A stretch of DNA of 64,000 bases, taken from the NCBI RefSeq assembly GCF_033115175.1, contig NC_084836.1:64533097-64597096 (forward strand), written 5' to 3'. This DNA is from Lepus europaeus. Taxonomy: Eukaryota; Chordata; Mammalia; Lagomorpha; Leporidae. Below the pieces are notes generated by a model that saw only the letters and a program-made list of their open reading frames with translations, made no database searches and was not told where the DNA came from. Position 1 is the stretch's first letter; each line of letters opens with the position of its first letter. Below are positions 55,308 to 64,000 of this stretch, piece after piece. A program made the position numbers and the translations under genes.

Positions 55308-58300
55308 CCCCTCCAGAATCCCTCTCCCTGCCGGTGGCTTGATATCTTATTCTATTTATTTAGAAAAAGTCTAAACATTTAGGGCACTTTAAAGGAGAAC
55401 ACGACTGGGTTGGGGGGCGGAGGGGAACATGAAGCACTGGGGAGCAGCGCTCACCCCTTTGCCGCACCACCGGCCTGGCAGGGGTCTGGGGCCGACAGGG
55501 AGCACCCCAGGCCACCCCTCTGCCAAGTGTCCCAAAATGATTGCTAAATGCCTGGCTTCCCCTCTCTGTGACTCCATCTAAGCTCCCTCTTTCTGCTGCC
55601 AGCTGCTCCCCCTCTTCCCTTGGACTCTCCCCCTCTGCGCCCCCTTGCCCTGCCCTTACTGCCAGGCAGATCCCCCCTCCTCTTCCATTCCCATCACTGC
55701 CTCCCTGCTTGGCTGGCCCCTCCATCCCCGCAGCAGTGAGAAGCCTTAATTTCTGGTACTGTGTGAGCACTCTGGGGGCGCCCCCTCCCCCTTCAGGGGC
55801 AGCTAGAGAATGAGGGGGGAGGGTATTTAGCACTGGGGCCTGGAGCTTTTCCCCCACTTCTGTACCTATCGCCCCTAAAGTTCAAATGCAAAACACTTGA
55901 AGCAGCGACTACTGTACCTGGGCCCCAATCCTGCACTCTTCCCCCGGCTCCTCATATGCAAATCAAGGGCTGGTTCTGCCCCCACAGCCTTCCCCACCCC
56001 CTCCCATTCCTGGCCTGGCCCCCTAACCACGCACTTTAACCTTGCTTCTTTCTTTTTCTTTTGGGAGAGCAGAGCCTGTGGCCCTCCCCTCCCTGGCTCT
56101 CCTCTCCCTGAACTTTGAGGCTTGTCATGAATTTTTAAGTAAGCATTTTGTCCTTTAGGGGAAGAAACAAATTAATTTCCTGCCCATTTCAAAACCATAG
56201 CCCTAGTACGTCCTACCTGTTTCAGGCATGTGTTTGCATGTGTGGAGGGAGGGACTGTGTTCTTCCTCCTGTGCCCCCATCCCATAGTTCCTTCAACCCC
56301 CCTGTTTGCCTCCACCTTCCGTTATGTCCGAGAGTCCCCACTGCCCCCAGTCACTCCTGATCTGAAGCCAAAGATGGTGGGAGGGGCAGGGCAGACCAGG
56401 GACGTGGCTGCTCGGGACCCAGGCTCTTCCTGTGGTGTGAGGATGCAGCGCTGACCTGGGGAGCGGCGAACAGACACTGAGGCTTGGTCCCTGCCTTCCC
56501 AGCAGCTGGGAGAGAAGGGGTTGAGCTCGGGGCTGCACTGATAAGATAACTAAAAGTCGCACCCCCAAAGCCAAACTGGGCTGGAGTGAGGAGGGGGCAG
56601 TTTTCTCTCTAAATGTAGCATTGAATTTGGCCCTGGTCCCTTTGGATGCCCTGTCCATCCATCTCCTAGTCAAGCCGCCTGGACAGTTGGACCTGTTCCT
56701 GTCGCCCAGTGTTCCCTTCCTCACAATCAATACCTCAGCCAGGGACCAAGACCCAGAACTTGAATCGAGGTCATGCCCCGCCCACAGTGCGTCTTCGCCC
56801 GGTTTGGCTGTTGTCAGTATTGGCCCCCCGAGAACTGGACAGGCTTCGTTTACACAGCGCGGGGCTCCCCGCGGCCTCCCTCCCCAACTCCAACTCGCTT
56901 TATTTACGATCTTAGCCATTTTCCACTTGTGTCCCCTGAATGTCTCGCCACCCTTGCCAGGGGTGGGCTGGGGGTGGGACGGGCATCCCCAGGACTCCCC
57001 CCACTCCCCAGCAGACGCCCTCAACCATACCTCATGCTGGTTGCCGAAGCCTGGGGTGTCTGTCCGTGTCCTTATTTACTCATGGTCCCTTTTCATCCCT
57101 GTCTCTCTGTCTTGCTTTCCAACCCTCCGTTCCTAAACCATTTCAAGGCTTCCAAATGACCATTATTGGTGAGAAGGATTGTGCAGCTTTTAGTTTTCAG
57201 TTTTGTTTTCAAAGCCAAAGGGCCTTGCGATGCCCCCTCTTGCCCACCCCCCACTCACACCCTGACCCCCCCACGACAATCAATGTGACCTCTCTTAAGG
57301 GCTGCAGCCCCCACCCCTACCCTGCTGGTTCTGCAAAGCTTGCCCCCCAACTTCAGTTCTCTCTCCTCGGATCTTCCCATTCCACCCCCTCTCATCTTGG
57401 TGCTGGGAACTAGGTGGGGGCCGGGGGTTGGGGGAAGGGGAGTGGGAGATGGGTCCTCCTCCGGGCCAAGACTCCCGGGTGTCAGTCGTGTTCTCCTTTG
57501 TCACTGCTTGGCGATGACAGGAAAAATCGGAGTGCTTGTCAGGAGCCCCCTTGTTTGCTAGGTGAGATTTCGGGGAGCTCTCTGCTCCCTGCCGCCTCCT
57601 TGGCACTCTGTCGGCAGTGCTTGGGGAGGCTGTGGGGCGTCCCTGGGCCCTCCTCACGTGACCGTGAGGGGGCCTGGGGGCGAGTGGCCTCCTCTCCATA
57701 TGCCAAAGGAAATCCCACCCCACCCCACCCCCCGGGCTCCTCAGCCCTTAGTGTCTTTTGAAGCATTTTGACCATTCTCATGGCCACTGCATATTTATTT
57801 TAATGTTACGATTTTTTTTTTTTTAAATCTCTGACTTAAACGGGTGTGGAGAAGTAAAACAGGCAGAATGCCCCCCAATCTGCAGGGGGAGGGTGGGGAG
57901 GGAGCCTCTCCTTCCCTTCAGCCTCCCTCTGCCCCTCCCCCCGCAGCTCTAAAGCACTTGCTTCAAGGAATAAGCACTTTTGTGGAAAGGCCTGTTTTGA
58001 GTGAGGAGCCTGGGAGCAGCCCCAGGTCCCTGCAAAGGAGACAGAGCGAGGGCTACATAGGAGACAGGGAAACAGAGGTGTGAATTAGAGGGCGAGATGA
58101 AAAGAGCCAGTTTTTAGTTTCTGACTTTTGGGGGGATGTCTCTGCATGGGCGGTGGCTTTGCTAGGGTTGTGTTCTATCCTTCAGAAAAACAAAAAGGCA
58201 CAAACTGTGGGTCCTGGGATGGACCAACAGACCCAGGTCACTGCCACTGTCCAGCTGAGACCGATGGGCCACCTCCCCTGCCCGTGGCCCGCTGAGCCAT

Positions 58301-60318
58301 AGGACTGCTGAAAACCACTGAATGTACAGCCCAGGGCGGGGAGGGGGGGTACAGCTGGGGTGGAGGGGCTTCTCCTTTGTTTGGTGCTGTGGGGGGTGGG
58401 AGAGTTGATAGAGGGACTGCCACCCCACGACCCCACTAGACTTGTGTTCCCCGGGGTGGAGGGGCTGAGGGGGGCCTCCCTCCCTCTCCAGCCCCAGCCA
58501 TGCCCCTCTTCCTTCCTCACCCCTGTCCGTCTTGACTGTAAGTCCAGCTCACCTTTGCCTTCAATATGTAACCAAAGGAAAACTCAATACTGTTTCCACC
58601 GCTGTCGCCCGCCCACCGCCCACTGAGCACCTTCCTGCTCCCTGGACTGGAAGGGGAGAAGAGGCTGGGGGTAGGGTGGGCGAGGCCAGAGTGAACGGTT
58701 CTACAGCTGTAATCCCCAAACCTCCTCCGGGGCCTGGAGAGATGGGCTTGGGGCCAGGCTGGCAGGGCTGGGAGTGGGCACACTCTGTATCTTATGCACT
58801 GAGTGTTTCTTCGTCCTAATGGCTCCAGTGACTGGACTCCAGCGGAGGGGCCTCTTCCTCCTTCCCCTCAGCCACTTCTCACCCCCTCCCCACGCCCAGT
58901 GTTCATCCCCGCCTCCCCTTCCAACCCCAAAGGAAAATAGCCTTACAGACCCTAGCCCGGAAACCCTACTCCCGGGGCCAGCCAGTACGGCCCCATCCCA
59001 CCTAGCTTGAAACCCTACCTTTTAAGGAGGGCCAGGAGCAAAGCAGCCCCTTCCCCTCTAATCGTGGTGGCTCCTGCCCTCTGTGGCCTTGCCCCAAGTT
59101 GGGCAGGGGCGGAGGTAAGGAATCTTTGAGGACCAAGCCCAGTGGTCTGGGAAGAGGGAGGTGGAGAGGAAAGGCTCTGACGTGGGGACTCCCTCCTCCC
59201 GACCCAACCCCTAGAGTAGCGACCAAATGCAGAGACGGGAGGAAGCCGGGGCGGGGAGGTCTGCTCTCTGAATTACTTGAAGGTACTGACTCCGAGGCTG
59301 CTGTTGCCCACTTAGGTGTGAGGGGGACACTGTCACTGCATTTGGGAGGGCAGAGGGTGGCAGGTGACATAGAATCTGCCCCTGGCCCTTTCCCTGGGGA
59401 ACCCGGAAGCCTGAGTTTGCCCCCAGGGAAGTTGGGGAGAGCCTTCCCTCCCATCTCCATCCCTCACTCTGGGCACCCTCTCCAATTGCACTAAAGTAGC
59501 TGTTGTGCCAGTCTTACCCCCATGCCGGAGGGGGGGGTCCTCTGCTTCCAGTCCCCCCTCCCCCCCGCCTCCGCTCCCATCCCGGACAATCTCCTTGTTC
59601 CCCTCGTATTCTTGGATAACTCAGCTTTGTATGTGTGTGTTAGGGGGTGGGGTGGGTTCCAGCTGGAGTGGGTTTGGCAGGGGTTCGGGAAGGGCTAAAG
59701 GAAAGATGGAGGATGAAGTCTCCTGCCCCCTTCCCCAGCTCCAAGCTCCAGAAGCCTGGTGGGGAGGTGCCTACTCTCGCTGCCGTGTGTCTTGCAGATG
59801 TGCCAAAATTGGGGGGGATGGGAAGGGGGTGCCTGGCAGAGCAGCCCCCAGGGTGGCTCTCTCAAAGCAATACAGTTCCCCTGCCTAGGGGATGGCAAGA
59901 CAGGGGAGAGGGTTGGGGGGGGACCTGGGGGGTCCCCATGTACAGCTGTGTATATTCAGGGGTGTTCTCTGTCTGGTACCCGCTGTGGGCATCTATGTGT
60001 GTGTGAACCTCCCCTTCCCCACGCCCTGCATGACCTGTGATGCTGCAGACACCACCGTCCTGTGTGCAGGTGTGTGCTGGGGGCACAGAGGGGCACGCTC
60101 GTGTCCTGCCGCACCCTCCACCCTGTGACCCATGTACTCGGTTGTAGGAAGTAAAGAGAACTGAGCACAATTCACTGGATTCTAGTTGAATCTTTCTCTA
60201 AGCAATGTTGTTCCCACTCCTGCCCTTTCCCCTGCCCCGGATCCACCTGTGGTGCTAGTGTTGGGGTCGGGGGTGTTTAATGCTGGTGGGCAGCAATAAA
60301 GGGCAGATCTGCCCAGAT
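55308..60318 (+). other. ANKRD52: ANKRD52 3' untranslated region
   Basis: About 5 kb from the TAG at 55305-55307 to the AATAAA at 60295-60300. No SINE or LINE is recognised, in contrast to the introns. Many stop-free frames appear because the sequence is C-rich, but none looks like a protein. Confidence 0.8.
60295..60300 (+). terminator. ANKRD52: ANKRD52 polyadenylation signal (AATAAA)
   Basis: Canonical hexamer about 5 kb after the stop, shortly before the convergent SLC39A5 gene. Confidence 0.72.
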
Positions 60319-60549
60319 GCCTGCAGCCCCAGGGTGCTGAGGACAGCAGGAACAAGTGGGGACCTTGGTGCATTTGCCCCTCCCCTCCCCCTCCTCCCTG
60401 GGCTAAAGCACAAAGCTCTCCCGCAGACTGATGTGCCCTGCACCCTCCAGGCCCCTGCTCATGTCCTCCCCTAACCTGCTTCGAGCCCTCCCACCACAAC
60501 CTGGTTTTCTATGCTGTTTTGGTGCAAGTACAACTGTCGTAGTCATGGC

Positions 60550-60679
60550 TTTGGGATGGGTTCTGTTTATTAAAATCCTATTGCTCCTACTGGCCCTGTG
60601 TCCCGCCTCCATTCCTGTACCTGGGGGGAAGGAGGGGCAGCCTGGACCCCTCCCCACTGGCTCCCCACCCATCCCCCCG
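60550..60679 (-). other. SLC39A5: SLC39A5 3' untranslated region
   Basis: Short 3' UTR of about 130 bp between the stop at 60680-60682 and the inferred cleavage site. Confidence 0.65.
60566..60571 (-). terminator. SLC39A5: SLC39A5 polyadenylation signal (AATAAA on -)
   Basis: TTTATT on the + strand, 109 bp beyond the SLC39A5 stop codon in the gene's direction. Cleavage is expected near 60550. Confidence 0.75.
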
Positions 60680-63600
60680 TCAGTCACCAGAGACCAAGGG
60701 CAATAGCTGCTCCTCCAGCAGGGCTATGGTGAACATGAGGCTGCCCCCCAGCAGCAGCCCCAGCCCCTGCAGGAGCACGTGGTGTAGAGGAAGGGGCTCA
60801 GGAGGGCGCAGCAGGACAGGGAGCTGGAAGGAAAGACGACAGTCAGGCTGCTGGCCTTGCCTTTGGCCTCTTAGCACGAGAAGAGGGGCAGCAGCCCCCC
60901 ACCCCCACCCCAACACTTCAGGCCCTTGTTTCTCTTAGGGGCTTGTGGTCCACACCCTGCTAGGACCCTGTGCTCGGTTGAGGTGGAGGACTGATGATTC
61001 CCCATCTTCCACTCCACCCCCTGCCCACTTCCCTTGGTTTCTCTGCCCTACCCCACACCTCTTACCATGTCCACGAGTGCCACATAGAGGAAGACCCCGG
61101 CAGTGACCCCGAACACCCAGGGAGTGAGGGGGACAGGGCCCAAGCTGAGCCCCACCCCCAGGGCTGCACCCCCTAGTCCTAGGGCTCCAGAAACGAGGCT
61201 CAGCAGCAGCAGCCGCTGAAAAGACAGCCCTGCCCGGAGCAGCATTGCAAAGTCACCTGCGGGAGAAAGAGGACAGGGTGGGAGGGAATGAGCCAGCCAG
61301 CGCTGCCCCTCTCCCCTTGGGGGGGTCTCTCCTTCCACCCCACTTGTGGAGTTCACCCCACTTGTGCATTCCTACCCAGTTCGTGGGGCAACTCATGGCA
61401 GAAGACTGCGAGGGTGGTGCTGAGGCCACTGGAGAAGCCATCAGAGAAGGCAGCCCCTGAGATTGGCGGGATCGGAGGTCGTCAGGTCAGAAGGGGTGTC
61501 TGTGTTCCCACTCTGGTCCTCTCGTCCTGCTTTTCCTGGCAGCCTTTTCTTGGCTCCAGCCGACAACCAGGAGCCCCGGCCTCCCCTGGGCCCTGCCTCC
61601 CGCCACTCCCTCCCCTCACACCTATGGCCAGCCCATCAGTGAGGTTGTGCAGACCATCTCCCAGGAGGACCATCCACGTGATACTGGCGCCACTGCCACC
61701 CTGGCACCCGTGGCTGTGGCCTTGGTGCCCGACGGGGGCCGGGGCTGCTGAGGGCTGGCTGTCCTGCTCCCTCTGGCCCTGAGCCCCTGGCTCTGCAGGG
61801 AGAAGGATGAGGACAGGTGTTGTTGGCTGTCTGCGAGGACCGGGAGCTGGGAGCTGCATTTCTTCCTCTATTTACCTGGAACTGCCTGCAGGGGCTGAAG
61901 GGCCCTCCCACAGCCATCTTCTGGGTCCAGGTGTGGTGCTCCACCATCCCTCCGCCTTGGCCTGCAGCATCTCTGAAACAGGAGGTAACCCTCCTGGTGG
62001 AGGAAGCAGCAGAGCCGGGAGCACAGGGGGGACCCAGCCACCAGCTGGGAGAACGAACACCTGGTTGTCCCACCTCTGGCCCCTGGGGATGTTCTTCGAC
62101 CTCTGCCCTCTTCTCAGGTTGGCATCTGCCTGTGTCTTGTTGACTTGAACTTGGGAGAGGAGGCCATTTGGCCAGAAGTCCTGACTCTATACAAAGGAGC
62201 CCCTACCCACCCTGTTGGCTGCTGCACAGTCACACACATATCAGAGAGCTAGGAGCACACACTGCCCCTCGCCTCCTGGCTTGTTTGGTCAGTTCTTAGC
62301 TAGGACTCTGGTCTCTGCAGGAAGAGGAGAAAAGGGTGTCACTCACTGTCTTGAGTCCTCGGTGCCGCAAAATCCCTAGCATGTTCTCCAGCACGAAGAG
62401 CAGGAGCAGGCCTCCCAGCACTGACAGCCCTGGACCCAGGTCCTCCTCTGGGCGCCCGCCGGCTCCTGTGTGCCACCCTCCTTGTGCCTGACAGAGGTCA
62501 GAGAAGCCCCTGGAAGCCCCTGCACCAGCCACACACACAGACACCCCTTCCACGTGGGAGGTGGCAGGCCACCCTTCCACCCTGCCCCAAGGCAGCTGAG
62601 GGTCAAAGCCAAGGGCTGGTGAGGGGGGATGTGGGAGTGCAGGGGAGGGGCCCCATCCTGTGACTGGGAATCCCTCGGATCCAGGGAGGCCAGCTGCCAC
62701 TGGAGGCAGGGGTACAAGAAAGGGTCCTCACGTACGTGTGGCAGCAGGTGTAGCAGTGCATCCCCACAAAGAGTGCCCACGGCCAGGGCCCCCAGGAAGC
62801 CGAGCAGGGGCCGCAACAGACGAGGTCCCAGGAGCCGCAGCAGCAGTAGGGAGAGGGGAGCAGGGAGGCTGAGCAGCAGGACTGCCAGGCCACTGTGAAG
62901 CAGGGCTGGGAGAGCCGGGGTGTGGGTTAGGCCAGGGCTGCAGGGAGAGGCCCAGAGGCAAGGTGGGGCAGGGGTGTGCTGTGAGGAGACGGGGACCCCA
63001 GTGGGGCCCATTCTCCCCCAGGACTCAGGGTGCTGCCCACCCACTCTCACCCACTGACCGGATAGTAGATCCGCCGAGGGTGTTGGGGCCGGGGCTTGGG
63101 TGCAGACGCGGCTGTCGATCTGATAAAGCAGAGCTGGGCACAGCAGAGCAAACTGATGAGGAGTCAGAGGAGCAGCTGGGCTCAGGCCAAAATTGACCAG
63201 CAGCTGGGAGCCATTCAGACACTGGGGGGGTTGAGCAGAGGGTCACACACTGGGAATCCTTGGAACATGATGCAGATATTTAAAGCCTGTTCTTCCACTG
63301 TGGGGACTGTGATCATTTCACTGACGTGGTGGAGCTTGTGGGGCCACTAGAGCCCTCCTAGCCCCATCACGTGCTCATGTGTTCAGGGCCTGGCAGCTTT
63401 GTCTGCTCTTTGATGTGTGTGGAGCAAGTTCGCTATCTTTCTGTATGAAGACGGCCATCCACTCCCTACAGGTCTCTCCAGGCAACCATCCCTACATCCT
63501 ACCCTGGGCTGCTTCTCTGGATCCTCTGTTTTGCCAAGTGTGGTCTCTAAACTGGGTCATGGAGCCCTGGGGGTGGGCGCACCTGCTCTGAGCGCAGGAG

Positions 63601-63947
63601 GAACCTGTTTCACTCCCAGAATGACATACCCCAAGACTATGCTGGGATTGGGATTGGCTTTTGGTTGTTTGTTTTTTAAATAACTATACTGTTGCTGACT
63701 CTTTAAATATTTTAGGCCATCTAATCCCACAGCTCCTTCCCTTCTCTAGAAATCTCGACTCACATCCTCGTTCAGATGGTCAGCCAGCGAGTGGTCCAGC
63801 ATCAGAAGCCTGTGAAAGAGGTCCAGGCCCGAGGGGGCTGCTCCTGGGGTCAGGTGGGGGTCCTTGGACTCCTTCGGGTCACCCCACCCTGAGGGACCCA
63901 GGGGCATCCCTGCCCAGACATCCACACTCAGCTCAGGCTCCTGTGGC
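60680..63947 (-). CDS. SLC39A5: Zinc transporter ZIP5 (partial; 5' exons outside window)
   Basis: LIV-1-type ZIP transporter that imports zinc at the basolateral plasma membrane of gut, pancreas and liver cells (family knowledge). Coding exons in gene order: 63947-63764, 63221-63059, 62905-62736, 62487-62347, 61972-61876, 61792-61622, 61456-61376, 61256-61066, 60823-60680 (TGA), all GT-AG with consistent phases, about 446 residues; human is 540, so the signal peptide and N-terminal ectodomain exon(s) lie beyond 64000. Family signatures: CPALLYQ before TM1, [10 protein letters not shown] in TM4, and HELPHELGD in TM5, split across the junction 61376/61256. Eight hydrophobic segments can be counted. 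The cytosolic loop between TM3 and TM4 carries GHQGHSHG. It converges on ANKRD52. Confidence 0.95.
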
Positions 63948-64000
63948 CTGGAAGGGATGGGATAGCAGTCAGACTCATCCATGTGCTCTCAGGAACCCCC
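63948..64000 (-). other. SLC39A5: SLC39A5 intron, truncated at window edge
   Basis: Acceptor side (CCCTTCCAG on the - strand) of the exon that begins at 63947. The upstream exon is off the window. Confidence 0.75.

Noticed and set aside
56293-57024. 243-codon minus-strand open frame in the ANKRD52 3' UTR
   Set aside because: It is antisense to a C-rich UTR where long frames are expected; no recognisable domain.

Overview
This is mammalian nuclear DNA from a lagomorph, most likely a rabbit or close leporid. The evidence is about 70 copies of the tRNA-derived C-repeat (CSINE), recognised by the head (GGGCCGGC...GGTTCGAGTCC), the body (GGCCCAAGTCCTTGGGCC) and the (CT)n / AATAAATAAATC tail. Intron-rich genes with GT-AG junctions, CpG-island promoters, older MIR and LINE-1 remnants and AATAAA signals fit this. 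No viral, bacterial, CRISPR or plasmid feature was seen.

Four protein-coding genes were read exon by exon. (1) CS, mitochondrial citrate synthase, + strand: exons 2-11 (14202-25262), with exon 1 off the left edge; 1-14201 is taken as intron 1. (2) COQ10A, a mitochondrial coenzyme Q-binding START-domain protein, - strand: all five coding exons (30382 down to 27966). (3) ANKRD52, the ankyrin-repeat regulatory subunit C of protein phosphatase 6, + strand: all 28 coding exons (42280-55307), 1076 codons, with a 5 kb 3' UTR. (4) SLC39A5 (ZIP5 zinc transporter), - strand: the nine 3'-most coding exons (63947 down to 60680), with the 5' end off the right edge. From memory, this order and these relative strands match the human 12q13 block in inverted orientation.

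Layout: 1-14201, CS intron 1, packed with CSINEs, many nested; 14202-26655, CS exons and 3' UTR; 26656-27360, short spacer between convergent CS and COQ10A; 27365-30650, COQ10A with a CpG-island promoter; 30650-41850, intergenic region between the divergent COQ10A and ANKRD52 promoters, holding more SINEs and a 2.1 kb compound CA-rich minisatellite at 34110-36185; 41850-60320, ANKRD52, with a SINE cluster in its large intron 15; 60320-60550, a roughly 230 bp gap between convergent ANKRD52 and SLC39A5; 60550-64000, SLC39A5.

The genes are neighbours, not an operon. CS and COQ10A both act in mitochondria (TCA cycle and respiratory-chain quinone), ANKRD52 directs a cytosolic phosphatase, and SLC39A5 moves zinc across the plasma membrane. 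I found no undescribed gene system. The least ordinary structure is the minisatellite, which is free of stops in all three forward frames, carries a dyad-symmetric core and shows higher-order internal duplication. Other points worth checking are layered SINE-in-SINE insertions, two unusual splice-acceptor contexts and a possible N-terminal extension of COQ10A. Human comparisons are from memory, not from an alignment.
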